Below, piece by piece: positions 36,310 to 48,599 of a stretch of DNA of 64,000 nucleotides; the first letter of the stretch is position 1; each line of letters starts with the position of its first letter. Location: NCBI GenBank assembly GCA_003255065.1, contig QAOA01002234.1, positions 1 to 64,000 of the forward strand. Reading direction: 5' to 3'. The notes below the pieces were generated by a model. That model was not told where the DNA came from. It saw only the letters and a list, made by a program, of their open reading frames with translations, and made no database searches. This DNA is from Cercis canadensis (taxonomy: Eukaryota; Streptophyta; Magnoliopsida; Fabales; Fabaceae). A program made the translations under genes and the position numbers.

Positions 36310-38232
36310 CTATAGCAGACCTCTAGCAATCATTTCATGAAGAAGCTTTATTGCCTTATCATTCTCATTTTTCTCTAGAAGAGCTTGAATAATTATTTCG
36401 TAAGTTACAGCCTCAGGGAGGCAACAATTGTCTGTCATTTTTGAAAGCAAGGTCATTGCTTCATCAATCAAGCCCTCTCTACAAAGCCCATTAACCATAA
36501 CATTATATGTCCTAACATTAGGACGAAAACCTTTAATTAAAAGATGCTGAAAAATCTTTTGAGCAGTCTTAAGTCTTCCACCTTTGCACAAACCATCAAT
36601 AATTATAGTGTATGTGAAAACATCAGGCTTCATTCCTTGGTCAACAATCTGCTGAAATAATGCAACTGCCCTGTCAAGATGATTGTTTTTGCAAAGAGCA
36701 TGTAATAAGATAGAGTAAGTGACTACATCAGGAGGTTGACCCCTATCACGCATCTCATCAACAAGCTCCCACACATAAGAGATTCTCCCACACTTGCATA
36801 AGCCATCAATAAGAGAATTGTATGTTATAGTATTAGGAACCAAATTTTTCTGATGCATTTCTTTGAAGAGACTCATGGCTTCATCCATCATTTTAATCTT
36901 GCAGTATCCATTAATCAAGGTGCTATAAGAGATAACGTTAGGCGCCATACCTCTTTCAGTCATCCTATTAAATACTTCTTTTGCCTCCTTCACATTACTG
37001 ATTAAGCAATACCCATCCATTAAAGCATTCAAAGTGACAACATCTGGTTCCTGTCCTTTCTTTATCATCATATCCAACACATCTTCAGCTTCTATGACCC
37101 TTCCATCTTTACATAGTGCATCAACCAGTATATTGAGGGTGTGTACATCTGGATTGATATTTTTCTGAAGCATTTCAGTTAGCAATCTTTCAGCTTCTTG
37201 CAAGTTGCCAACACTTGAAAAACCATGAATTAGAGAACTATAAGTAACAACATTAGGCAAAATTCCAGTAGCAATCATTTCGGAACATAAATCACGTGCC
37301 TCATCAATAAGTCCATCTTTGCATAGGCTGTCAACAATATTGTTGTAAATTACTACATCAGGCTTAACTACTTGCCCCTTCATCTTTCGCAGCAATATAA
37401 CAGCACTTCTTGTGTTTCCTGTTTTACATAGCCCATTGATCAATGTCCCATAACTAACTACGTCAAAATGAAATCCTTTCGCCACTAGCTCATCATGGAA
37501 TTCCAGTGCTTTCCTTATCTTGCCAATAATACATATCCCTTTCATAAGTGTTGTCAAAGTTATCACATCTGGTTCATAACCACACTTCAAAACCTTCCCA
37601 AATATCGAGAAAGCAAAACCCATCTGACCCATATTGCAGTAACAATTGATCAAGATGTTCAAAGTAACCAGCGAAGGGTTGATTCCCCTCAACTCCATTC
37701 TTCTATAAAGAGAAATAGCAGTGGGATAATGTTTCATCTTCACAATTGATCCAAAAATCTTTTTTAATTCAAAGCATGGATCTCTGGCAGTAGATGATTG
37801 AGGATGCATATTATCCAACACGTGACTAAATGAAGCTATGGCATCATCAACATTATCAAATCCAGAAATTGTCTTAACATTTCGGGGTTGTAATTGAAAC
37901 TGGAAATTTCTATATAGGCTCACATTTTGAGAATTGGGCAAATAAGCGAGGAAGGTAGATGCTGCAAGAAAGGTAGAAAATTTGGGAATGGCATACCTTG
38001 TACTGAGCATCTTCACGTCGTTCCTCAATTGTATAACCAGAACGCTTGAGCTTCTGACATGCATTTGAATCACAATTGTGAGAACCAAAAAGAAAGGATT
38101 GCCCTCACTTGCTGCAAGAAGCCGACTGCAGACGGAACGGGGAGTTGCAGCAAAGAGGAAATAGGTTGGGGATGCGTAAAGGAACGACATCGTTCTGGCG
38201 TTTATTTTGTTTGTCCTTGTTTTTTGAGTCAT
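36310..38232 (-). CDS. Restorer-of-fertility-like P-class PPR protein (intact copy B)
   Basis: An intronless gene of 640 codons from the first ATG (38232). The ATG at 38188-38190 (MSFLYASPTYFLFAATP) is the better start: it is conserved in the broken paralogue and begins a hydrophobic, arginine-containing targeting sequence; it gives 626 residues. From about residue 165 the protein is a run of roughly 14 35-residue PPR motifs without gaps (consensus seen: VVTYNxLIDGLCKxGxxxEAxxLxxxMxxKGxxPD), with no E, DYW or other C-terminal domain. This is the build of the RFL clade, whose members bind specific mitochondrial transcripts and often suppress cytoplasmic male sterility. Mitochondrial location is inferred. 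At the C-terminus an extra base relative to the paralogue makes the frame stop at GLL, six residues early. Most RFL genes lie in clusters, as here. Confidence 0.9.
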   Translation of the reverse strand: MTQKTRTNKINARTMSFLYASPTYFLFAATPRSVCSRLLAASEGNPFFLVLTIVIQMHVRSSSVLVIQLRNDVKMLSTRYAIPKFSTFLAASTFLAYLPNSQNVSLYRNFQFQLQPRNVKTISGFDNVDDAIASFSHVLDNMHPQSSTARDPCFELKKIFGSIVKMKHYPTAISLYRRMELRGINPSLVTLNILINCYCNMGQMGFAFSIFGKVLKCGYEPDVITLTTLMKGICIIGKIRKALEFHDELVAKGFHFDVVSYGTLINGLCKTGNTRSAVILLRKMKGQVVKPDVVIYNNIVDSLCKDGLIDEARDLCSEMIATGILPNVVTYSSLIHGFSSVGNLQEAERLLTEMLQKNINPDVHTLNILVDALCKDGRVIEAEDVLDMMIKKGQEPDVVTLNALMDGYCLISNVKEAKEVFNRMTERGMAPNVISYSTLINGYCKIKMMDEAMSLFKEMHQKNLVPNTITYNSLIDGLCKCGRISYVWELVDEMRDRGQPPDVVTYSILLHALCKNNHLDRAVALFQQIVDQGMKPDVFTYTIIIDGLCKGGRLKTAQKIFQHLLIKGFRPNVRTYNVMVNGLCREGLIDEAMTLLSKMTDNCCLPEAVTYEIIIQALLEKNENDKAIKLLHEMIARGLL

Positions 38233-38324
38233 GATCTTTTTCGATTGTTAGATCATATCCATAGGTTACTGCACTCACACACAATTATTAGCTATTGATA
38301 GTAAATATAGTAAATTTATAGAGT

Positions 38325-38500
38325 AAAACTTTATTTTGGTCTCTCACTATATTGGATGTCATCAATTGAGTCTCTCACTGAGAAAATAATTTAATCAAAT
38401 CTCTCACTGGTCAATTTCCCTTCAATCTAGTCCCTCTGTCTAACATCCGCTAAGTTGACTGACAAAAATGCTGATGTGGCCGTTAAAAGGCTTGTGTGTC
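38325..38500. repeat. Dispersed repeat, 'GTCTCTCACT' type
   Basis: Words TTTTGGTCTCTCACT, TTGAGTCTCTCACTGAG, AATCTCTCACTGG, then TAACATCCGCTAAGTTGAC and GCTGATGTGGC, the same layout as the repeat at 4365-4770. Confidence 0.5.
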
Positions 38501-38502
38501 AT

Positions 38503-38850
38503 TGTTAAGAGCCCGCGTCGCAGCCTGCGGAGAGCCCGCGTCGTAGCCTGGGAGTATTAGACATTTATCTCCCACCTTAAGGAGGAGTATTAGACACGTC
38601 AGCTAGTCAATTAGATGACAAGTTAGCTGTAATAAGTTAAATAACAAATTTAGTTAGTTAGATTGTTTTCAATTTGATTGGTTCATTATTCTCCCCACTA
38701 GAGCTAGTTGCTTTTGCTATATATACTTGTACTTTGTAAACACTGGTTCATTCAATTCAATACAGTTTATTCTTCACATTCACTTCCTTCTCTTCTTCTT
38801 CATCTCTGACGTAATATGTGTATCACCATTTTGGTGGTTCAGGGATGAAA
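38503..38850 (+). mobile_element. Possible solo LTR (copia-like)
   Basis: Starts TGTTAAGAGCCCGCGTCG, has TATATATACTTGTACTTTGTA (TATA region) followed by TTCATTCAATTCAATACAG, a wording common in plant copia LTRs. It may end around 38840-38850. I could not find a clean CA end with a matching target-site duplication, so the limits are uncertain. Confidence 0.4.
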
Positions 38851-38976
38851 AATCTCTCCTTCACATAACTTTTTTTTTACCCTCAAAACTCTAACGATGT
38901 TGTCTATGGCTGACTTATGGGAACCTTTTTTTTTTTTATGGGGATAAAATGACACATGTTTGACTCAACTCACTTT

Positions 38977-39175
38977 AGCTACCTATGGATCCGGATCCGG
39001 TCATGTCACTTGAGTCTTATTACTTAGATCTGAGCCGTCCATTCCATTAAAGTTTATCTCAACTATTAAAACATATTAACATTTAATGGTTGAGATGAGT
39101 TTTAATAGAATGGACGACTCAGATTTGAGTAACATGACTCAAGTGACATGACCGAATCCAAATTCAGCTACCTAT
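38977..39175. mobile_element. Mutator-type MITE with 10-bp target-site duplication
   Basis: AGCTACCTAT stands at 38977-38986 and again at 39166-39175. Between them a 179-base element (38987-39165) is almost a perfect palindrome: the start GGATCCGGATCCGGTCATGT matches the inverted end GAATTTGGATTCGGTCATGT, and the match continues for about 85 bases. A 9-10-bp duplication with long inverted ends is typical of Mutator-like MITEs. Confidence 0.88.
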
Positions 39176-39419
39176 ACATATCAAGTCACCCATGTCACAT
39201 AGAAACTAAGGGCCACATGATCATTTAACATGCTACTTTAATTTTTTCATCACCATTATTAATTGGGTTGGAGGGAGGAGTAATTTGGCAAATGGATTGA
39301 TAATTTAATAACTAAAATAACACTAAAAATAAATTAATAATTAAAAAAATATTGATAAGTAATTCAAAGAAAATGATATTTTATTTTTTTTTAAAAAAAT
39401 TCTGATTTTAATTTTCTCG

Positions 39420-39760
39420 TTGGATTTGTAGTATTGCAATGAGAAACGGGGGTGGGAATTCTTGAACCTTTTTGCAGAAGCGAGAAACAGCTTCTTTGTG
39501 AGATTCAGCGTCAGAAAATTTCATCATCAACAGAAGGTTGCAACTGCCACTATGCCAGCTCCGGCGCAGGTGCTGTTGATTTCGATACAAAAGGCAAAAG
39601 GCAAGTTTATAATAGCACCTTCAAACTCCGGGGAGGAGCGGGTGATTTCATCAAATTCATCGCCGACAAGAGCTCCGGCGGAGCTCTTGGACGAGAACTA
39701 AAGGTTGAGAAAAAAGAACGTTTAGTTGACGAAGGAATTTGGGTAGCAGAATCTTTCTAG
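39420..39760 (+). other. Unidentified mixed-composition stretch
   Basis: Both strands have short open frames (for example MPAPAQVLLISIQKAKGKFI from about 39552 on the plus strand) and the GC content is raised. I recognise no domain. It adjoins a dead PPR fragment. Confidence 0.3.
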
Positions 39761-40140
39761 CCGATTCAAAATCTCCCAATCTGCTAAAGCCATCAATAAT
39801 AGTGTTATAGCTAGCAGAGTTTGGCTTAATTCCTTTTGAGATAATCTCCCCAAACAATTTATTCGCCCGTATGCACTCTGTGTTCTTACACAGCCTCAAA
39901 ATCCTATAATTATAAGTTGCCAAATTCAACTCCAATCATTTCTTCAAAATTTCGTTCACCATGCCATCACATCCAGTAACATCCCCAAAATCACATTGTA
40001 AGAATCAATATTAGGAAGAACCTTGCATCCTTCTCCATCTTCCAGACCCAATTCCTAGCAGACTCAATGTCATTCTCTTTAACGAATGATCTTAAAACCA
40101 AATTGTGGGATGCAATACCAGGAGTGAGGTTAATGATTTT
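39757..40140 (-). pseudogene. PPR gene fragment unrelated to the RFL pair
   Basis: Minus-strand pieces in at least two frames: LTPGIASHNLVLRSFVKEND, then IESARNWVWKMEK, then after a frame change NIDSYNVIL, and in the frame ending near 39760 NLATYNYRILRLCKNTECIR and GIKPNSASYNTIIDGFSRLG. The 35-residue PPR pattern is clear, but the wording differs from the RFL genes. Its ends run into unrelated sequence, so it is a fragment. Confidence 0.75.
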
Positions 40141-40429
40141 AATATTATTGTTCTTTAAAATTAATCATGTAGAAAAAAAAATGAGTGAGATGAGTGTAAT
40201 ATTTATTTAGCTAATTTTAAACTACCATAATGTTAAAAACTTGATAGTACTGAAAATGCTCTTCGTTTAGATGAAAATGATTTTCGAAGCCAATTTTAGA
40301 AGCTGCAAAATTTAATTGAATATAAAAATTAATAACAAAATAACTATTAATTGAACATAATAATAAAAAAATTAATATTTATTTTATCTTATTCAAACAT
40401 ATTAAGATTAGTTCTTCTCTTGTCAATAA

Positions 40430-40997
40430 CAATGTTTTAAAAATCGAACCGGTGAGCGAACTGTTTTGAAGGATGAGTACCGGTTAGAATAAACAGTTGT
40501 ACCAGATGACGTTATAAATATAATTTTTTATACAAATATAATATTTAATGTGCCTATTGTATAATCTAAAGTTATAATAAATATATTTTTATGCAAATTT
40601 GGTATTAAAATTAAAGTTGGCCTTGTGGCAAATGTATTTTCCCTTCCTTGGAAGAATGGTTCAAATCCTATTATGGACAATATTTATCCATTATGCAATC
40701 TAAATGATAATACATAAATTATAATGCAAATTTATTCACAAAAATTACATTGATTTAGTGGTATAAACCTTTTATTCCTTAAAGGAATGAGGATCAAATC
40801 CTTTTGGAGATAATTTTGAAAAAAAAAATAAAAATTTCAGTGAACTGTCCGATTATGAAAAATCAGACCGATTCAACCAATTTTTACTGGTTTAACCGCT
40901 CAAACAAGTTGACCTCCTTAACCAAACCGAAATCCAAACTGATTACTTGTTGGACCAGTCGAACCGGCCGATCCGATCCGGTTTATAAAACACTGGT
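40430..40997. mobile_element. Non-autonomous DNA transposon with inverted ends
   Basis: The left end CAATGTTTTAAAAATCGAACCGG and the right end CCGATCCGGTTTATAAAACACTGG are imperfect inverted repeats (CAxTGTTTTAxAAA-C-CCGG). Both ends are rich in CCGGT and CGAACCGG words. About 568 bases, with no credible protein. The target-site duplication is unclear. Confidence 0.6.
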
Positions 40998-41568
40998 CAA
41001 CATGATAAAAAAATAGTCAACATAATAGCTCTATACTATCCTATTGATCAAATATTAGAATAGCATCCTGCCTTTTTTATCATGTCCATCAATTGAGCCA
41101 TAAGAGTGCTTTTGGCAGACATGGTAAAAAAGATAAGATATGATAACTTATCATATCCTATCATTATCTAATATTTGGCGCATCCATAGATCGTTAGGAT
41201 TAAGAAACACATTTCTTACAAACCAAAGAAAAGATTAAAAAGCTTCGTGCTACTGGACAACCCAATACAAATTTGGTCCCAATTAAGGATCACGCTCCCT
41301 CACTGCTAGCCAGTTTTGCAAATATTTGTGTGCCAAGTTCAGCGTGAACATATTTTTGTCCTAGGAAAGATGATTTCTACTTAATAACGACGAAGAAGCC
41401 ATGCTAATTAAACAGTATGGTAAAAAATTGACTTTGTGTAGCTTCACATCCGTATTGATTTTTCTGAATCAAGTGATTTTACATTCACAAAAAAAAAAAA
41501 AAAAAAACTCTAAAACTTTACCATCGCATATTTTATTTGTGCATATAATCTAATTTGTATGAAGCTAT

Positions 41569-41937
41569 TATGTTTTAAGTGAAACCCACTCAAGATATGA
41601 TTTAGTAGTGAGAAACTAAATTTTTGCTTTTTGCCCAAGTAAGACTATCATTTAATTAATTTTTTTTTTGTAAATATAATATAGTTTATGTGAAGCTATT
41701 ATCTTTTAACCGAGATTACTCGAACAATTAAAATGATCTAGAAGAATTTGAANTATGTTTTAGGTGAAACCCACTCAAGATATGATTTAGTAGTGAGAAA
41801 CTAAATTTTTGTTTTTTGCCCAAGTAAGACTATCATTTAATTAATTTTTTTTTTGTAAATATAATATAGTTTATGTGAAGCTATTATCTTTTAACCGAGA
41901 TTACTCGAACAATTAAAATGATCTAGAAGAATTTGAA
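41569..41937 (+). repeat. 184-base exact-length direct duplication around N at 41753
   Basis: 41569-41752 and 41754-41937 are near-identical 184-base copies, starting TATGTTTTA(A/G)GTGAAACCC and ending GAAGAATTTGAA, joined by a single N. This is what two overlapping contig ends look like when placed side by side without merging, so the duplication is probably not real. Sequence 41940-43340 shows no further gene until the FHY3 3' end. Confidence 0.9.
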
Positions 41938-43340
41938 TAATCTTAAAAAAATTTGAGGTCCAAACGTCACTCCTGACAGTGACATGTACCCAAAAAGAAA
42001 TAGTTATAAATCCCACTCTATAACTTAATTGGAATAATCTCCACTGAGACATCTCCTAAACAGTGGCTGAACAAATTGTGTACATAACTTTTTAGAAAAA
42101 TGACCTTCAAACAGTTTTAATTAAGATGGCCCAAAGATGAAAAGGCACATACACACGCATTTCTGTTGGAAACACGCTATATCTCACCATAAAACTGAAC
42201 TTTTTTTTATTATTATTTTATTAAAACTTCACTCAAATAAACCTGTCTATTAAATAACAACAAAATTGTCAACTTTTAAATCTCATGAAATCAAAACTGC
42301 ATTTTCCATCTAATGTTAGCTTACTGGCAAATGCTCTGATAACTTCAAATTAAACCATTAGGGAAAATCTTACCACATAAGCTTATCAATGAAGCAAGGA
42401 TCGCCACTGAATGCGCAGCAAATATACTTACACTTCATAAGGTTGTTCTCAGAAGTTAATAGGGATCTTTCCACATCAAAGAATAAAATAAAATCTTGAA
42501 TGATGTGTATGGCATGAAAAATAACTAGTATTAGTGTAACAAGACCACTCTTGTTCCTAAAGAGAATGGAAAGATCCAAACCCCTCATTCTCATTCCTCA
42601 CCTCTATAAAGCACACACCCAAACACATATAAAAGACCCTTTAGTCAAGCTCATTTCACTTAATATTAAAAACCCAGAAGTAATATAATTTTCAGAATGA
42701 TACCAAGTAGCATATTGAAAACTATATCCATTTACTATTGAGTGCACTCCAATCAACCAACACAATGTTCTCAGGTTCTGTGTCTTGACTCTCAATAGCA
42801 ACTAGCAATGTGAAACAGTGGAAGTAATTGTTTTGGTCTCAGTTTACCCTCTCTTCATTTGGGAAGAACAGAAGTAATGAGAAAAAAAAAATGTTAAATG
42901 AATGAGGTCTTACATTTTGTTAGCACTTATGAACAGATGAGCATATGAATCATTTGCAACAAACTTTAGAACTTCTATGTAACCTAAAGAATCGGAATTA
43001 CAATACAACCAGATCTAGAAGAGCTTTAACAATGAACCTTTAAAAAGAAAAATCTGTTCATATTTATAATAGACATTAGAGATTGAACAACAGTTTTCCT
43101 ATATTATGTTACAGATATGAACTAAGAGGTTATATGTTGTAACTTCAAGGCGTGATCTATTTCATTTCTCTACATACATTAGCAGCTCAAAGTCCTTGTT
43201 CTTCCCCATCTACAAAATAAATCATTTGAATTGCTATCTTAACTATTCATACGGATTCAAGGAAAATACTCATTTCATCACAAAGAAATATTAGGTTTGA
43301 CCCAGACGTTAACTACCTTCATTTTAAAGGTAGGTGCAAC

Positions 43341-46300
43341 TCATGCGTGTCTTGACGGATCCTCATGCAATTGTGAGGCTCTTACATTAGGATCATCCTG
43401 CCATAAGGAAGGAGCCATTATGGAAGTGTCCTTCAGAAAGAGAAATTACAGCCTACAAAGTAATCTAAAATTTAAATACCAGACTAACCCGAATGCCATA
43501 AGTGTAACCTGGTCCTGGTGTGCGGAAAAAATCCACTCCCTGGAAGTGTGGACCAAATAAGAATTCAGAATAAATATCGTAAGTAACAGAATTATGCTAA
43601 GATCAGTGAATCATACCAGTGGAGGTATGCTCTGATGTGTACCATAATAACTATCATGGCTTGGTGCAATGGAACTTAATTGACCCTACAATCAAACATG
43701 AAGTTTCTATATTATTGCAATGCAACTAAATATTTATCATTTTACATATATTAGTCACAGAATGAGAGACACACCAGCGGCGAAATCTGTTGATTCCCAT
43801 AGTAACTATCTCGCGTTGGTCCCATTAAGTTCAACTGAACAAGCAAAAATATATATTAACTCAAATAAGAATTGATACAGGAGAAGAATTATTGTTCATC
43901 AATATCCATACCATTCCCTGCACACTCTGCTGAGGATTATAATAACCTTCAATGGTTACTGCTCTTGTGCTGAATTTGTCCTATAAAATAGAAATCCTGT
44001 TAACTGAAGAGCAACTTACTTTAAGCAAGGAGAAACATCTATCCCTAATGAAACCAACCGAAATTCACATTTCAAATTTCATAATTTATTTACTCCATGT
44101 GCATGTAAACCCCACCATGTAGCCTGAATTTCTTCTACGAGCTTTATAACCCAAGTTATATGATTGACATTTTTCTAAGAGGTTAACCATTCACGGGAGG
44201 ACTCCAATAGCAATACATATATATATATATATATATACAGACACACACAGACACATAGGAGGACAAACCATTTGCTGCAAGCTTTCTTGTGTCCCAACAG
44301 TCATCCCTTTAGCCTCTGAGTTCACCTGCAATACAAAAATGGGGTCATGATAAAAACAACCATAGGAATGTAGACGTCCAGTTTCTAGCAAGAACAAACC
44401 TTTCTCCTTTTAGTCGGACTCTTCTTTTTGTTTGTCTTGCCCGTATTTCTACTTTGAGTATCTTCTTCAGCAGAAAGTTGTCCATGACCAGCTGACATGC
44501 CAGCATCTGTAGGACTCTTACTACAATTGTTAACACTCACACAATTTTCATATGCTTGACGTAGAGCATGGAATGCAATACTATAACTCTCTTGAGACGC
44601 AGACCCCTCTTCACTCAGTTTCAACGCTCGCTGACATAAATCATTGTATCGTTGCACCCTAGCCAGCATATGTTCTGATTCTTCTCCTGTTATAAGCCTG
44701 GTCTTTGCATCTTTTGTCCACCGATTCAAAACATATTGGGATGGCATCACTGAGAGGCGAGCAAATTGAAGAACATTTAATGCATGTCGACAAAGATAGC
44801 CTCTATATTCAAATAATCGACATATACAAGACACTTCTGATTTTATTTCATTCAATACAACTAGGAAATCTTGATTCTTCTCCATATCATGAACCTTGTA
44901 AGTAATGCCTGTATCATCCTGTCTTTCAGCTTTAGGACCACAAGCAATTGCACCCACAACCTCCAATTGAATCTTCTTGAATACTGCATGCGTGTAAATC
45001 CCTGAAACACTCTTCTCCAGAGGTGAAGGAGTTCTTAATGTTGGAACTCTATTCCAAGTATCGGAATCTGCTTTTGCTTCCTCTTCATACCTCTCTTGCA
45101 AGATACCTTCATACTGTTTGACAAATTCTTGCACAGAGGTCTTCTTATGAACATATTTGTCAAAAAAGGAATTTACACTTTCAGATCGTTGGATGGTAGA
45201 CATACCACCTAAAAAAACATCCCTCATGAATGTTGGCACCCATAACTTATGATCTTCATACAACGACTCCATGCATTCATCCTCTCGGAGTTCAAACCTG
45301 TCAACAATTTTCCACCACCTCTTCTCAAACTCATCACTCGTCCAGGACCTATATATGCATTTTTCAAATTTTGCCAGAAAATTTTCATGCCGTTTAATCA
45401 CATGAGCCAAATTTTCAGATACCTTCCCCAATATATGCCATAAGCAAACACAATGATGAGTATTAGGAAAGACATCTGAAATAACTGACTTCAATGTCTT
45501 GTCATGGTCAGTAATCATCACTTTTGGAGCTTGACCACCAACTGCTTTCAGCCACGTCCGCATTAGCCAAGAAAAAGTTGCGGCACTTTCATCTGATATC
45601 AAGGCACACCCAAGTAATATAAATTGATAGTGCTGATTCACTCCAACAAAAAGTGCAAGAGGCATCTTATATTTGTTTTTAACATAGGCAGTGTCAAAAG
45701 ACACAACATCATTAAAGTTGACATAGTCATGCCTACTTTTAGCATCAATCCATAAAAGATTTTTCAGACGTTGGTCATCACCAAGATCCACTGCATAAAA
45801 AAAGTTAGAATTCAAATTTTGCATCTGTATAAAAAACTCAAGCATAAGTTTGGCATCCCCTGACTCCAGGCCCAAATTCCGACCCTTATCAAATGGACTT
45901 TTCTCATTCTTGAGACCAACCACGTTCTTGTACTCAGCAAACTGTCTAGCCATTGCAGCATACATTTTTCTTGTTTGTTCACTGACAGCTTGGGCTGGTA
46001 GAAGCTCATGATTATGCTCCTTCACAAAACTATGTATAACCCATTTTCCATCCGGCCTTCTTTTTACATGCATGCTTGCTTTACACTCAGTCTTTGAACA
46101 AGATCTCCGACCAGTTGAATTTTCAGAATCTTGCTTGCTCTGTCTTGCACGAGGTCGATTGAATGACTTGTCATACTCTCGTTTCGTTCCATATCTAGAA
46201 CAAGCAAACTTAGCATCTATAAATTCTCTTGATGTTTTTGAACGGCGACTATTTTGTATTGCAGTGTTGAATCCCATAGACCGAGCATATTCTTGGTAGA

Positions 46301-46568
46301 AAGAATAAGCTTCCCCATGAGACTCAAATTCCATGCCAGAAAGAGGCTCAAGATTTGAATCTTCTTTAAATATTACCAAATCCACTGTAGGTGAATTCAA
46401 ATCTCCACCATCTGAAGCATGTACCTCAATACCAGTATCAACCATATTACCACCCACTATATCTCCATTATGCAATTTTTCATCACCATCCAATAAGTTA
46501 TCGATTGTATTTGGTTCTTCGTCCTCCTTATCATGCTCACCAGAAGGTAACCTAAGATCGATATCCAT
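43341..46568 (-). CDS. FHY3: FHY3 (FAR-RED ELONGATED HYPOCOTYL 3), complete, 7 coding exons
   Basis: Coding exons (minus strand): 46568-44400, 44325-44269, 43980-43912, 43834-43775, 43685-43617, 43539-43489, 43397-43341, all phase 0 with GT-AG borders; 843 residues. The start [10 protein letters not shown] matches Arabidopsis FHY3 (MDIDLRL) and follows an acceptor at 46611, so earlier codons of the open frame are 5' UTR. Domains: FAR1-type zinc DNA-binding region (about 80-190, C157, C162, H185, H187), MULE transposase core (about 285-385, D292, D354), SWIM zinc finger C581-x-C583...C593-x-H595, a basic [10 protein letters not shown] near 715-723, and C-terminal repeats with YYGxQQ. FHY3 is a nuclear transcription factor derived from a Mutator transposase, needed for phytochrome A signalling, clock and chlorophyll gene expression. 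FAR1 is the closest alternative; the N-terminus and the exon-by-exon C-terminal match favour FHY3. Confidence 0.95.
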
Positions 46569-46610
46569 GATGCAAACAATAGCTTTCGGCCTGATAATTT
46601 TCCAGGGTAC
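46569..46610 (-). other. FHY3: 5' UTR part of FHY3 exon 2 with splice acceptor
   Basis: On the minus strand AACTCTTCAG/GTACCCTGG marks a 3' splice site 42 bases before the ATG, showing that at least one non-coding exon lies upstream. A candidate is at 53951-54149. Confidence 0.6.
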
Positions 46611-47654
46611 CTGAAGAGTTGAGATAATAGTGATCACACTACTCAATCAAGTAAATAAACAAGCTCATCAGTTCCACTTGATTCATATATGGATTCATTC
46701 AATATGTTATTCTTCGTTTTCTAGCAACAGAAAAAAAAAATCATAGACAACAGGCAAAAATGTAAATTTTAAGAGAAACAAATTGCAAAACAAATTGCAC
46801 AATCCCACTAGCACAAAGTTATTAAGGTAGTTGACTCCTCTTTGAGAGTGCTCACAGCATATAATCACAGTAGCAACACCAACCATTATTATATAGAAAA
46901 TGATAGACACCAAGAAAATGCACAGATATTGCCACATGATACAATGATCAATGCTCCCAATTTGGAGGCTTGTGGCTCAATATTTATTGGGATGATACGA
47001 AACTTTCCAATTAACAAGATATTGCAATAAATTGAACTCAGTCAGTCAAGAAATCATGTTTCTTTTTTTGAAACAATTTCAAAAGACTCCCAAAAAAAAA
47101 AAATCAACAGTTGATTCCAATTGAAAAACTTAATTTCATAACTCATCATGTGCATCGCCAAAGAGGTAATCTAACTGGGAAAAGACAAAGAATGTATCTC
47201 CAATATCAAATTGTTGCATATAGAAATATCTTATGAAACCAACATATTTTCATTGTTTACAAGTCATTGCAAAGTTTGCATAGCTGTGTGTGTGTGTGTT
47301 GTTTAGGATCAACACTAGTGTAAAACTAAGTGAACCTTACAGCATCAACTAACTAAAAAAGTAACAGGAGGCGTGTTTCACAAATACTACCATTGGACTA
47401 AACTTCATTTACATAGATCATGTCCATAAACTTTCAAACAAATTAGGTATCCATTTGCACTCTATTGGTAGGTTTTATGTTAACACACAAAAGATATAAA
47501 ATTACAAAAAATTATCAATAATTTGATGGAGCAGTCATGAATGTCTAATTGATCTAAAATCTGGCGTAAGACCAGTATAACAGTTACTCTTGATTCAACA
47601 GTTAAATTGTTATTCAATGATGTCTAATATATATGTATAGACACACCCAACACA

Positions 47655-48582
47655 CATAACCTTCATGTGGAGGTTAGCAATGTCCTCTTTTTCATATAGA
47701 TCAAAAACTCATTTTCTCCCTTAAAAAACAGTACATAATAAGAGGGTATTTTAGTAATAGTATGAAAAAGACTTTAACAATCTTAATTAAAAAATCCACT
47801 TTCTTTGAACTCTTTCTCTCTCTCCCCTCCTCCTATCTCTGTTAGGTTTTATCTTTCTTTACTTCTCTTACTCTGTTGTAAATAGGAGAAGGAATTGTTA
47901 AAGGCTTTTATTTTTTTTCAGGTCTTAGTGTAGCATGCATAAATAAATTTAAAATAAGTTACCATCAAAAAATACAGATTGATCAACAAGGACTATTAAA
48001 AGAAGAAAAGAGAAGCATACACACACTTACACAAAGATAAAGGGAAGGGAAGAGAAAAAAAGTGCACTGTAAATTTAAAATTTTGACATTTCTATTGCTT
48101 AGTTTAATCTAATATACATGTGGAATCATTGCATGGAGGATGCTCATCCTTGAGTTTACAGTTTCACTACAATGAAGAAAATTATAGTTTGCAATTTTTT
48201 TGTGTTATGAGAAAGTGCTTCAGAGTTGTCAAATAGCACATACAAATAAAATCTTCTGCTATATGGATTTTCTATTTTCTCTTCTATTTTTTGTGCTAAT
48301 TGAATTTCTGGGTAGTGGGTATCAATGAGCAAACAAAAAAAAGAAATTTCTTAGTATCCATTAATTATTCAAGATTTTGGTCCAAGAAGCAAGGGGAAGA
48401 GAGAGAGTGAGTGGGAGAGAGAGTCCAAAGAAAGTGGGATTTTCAATAATTTAAACTTTTTCATACAACTACTAGAGTACCTTCTAATTTTGTATTGTTC
48501 TTGAATGGAGAAAATAGATTTTTGTCTACATGAAAAAGAGCACATTGCTAACCTCTACATAAAAGTGGGTTGGTTAACAATC
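47655..48582. mobile_element. Element with inverted ends of about 170 bases
   Basis: GTGGAGGTTAGCAATGTCCTCTTTTTCATATAG near 47670, and following sequence down to CCACTTTCTTTGAACTCTTTCTCTCTC, is matched in inverted form at 48385-48575 (TTAGCAATGTGCTCTTTTTC on the minus strand). The interior has no protein. Its right end falls where the outer limit of the large inverted repeat lies (about 48600), which suggests it inserted at or next to that edge. Confidence 0.65.
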
Positions 48583-48599
48583 CTTATATATATATAGTA

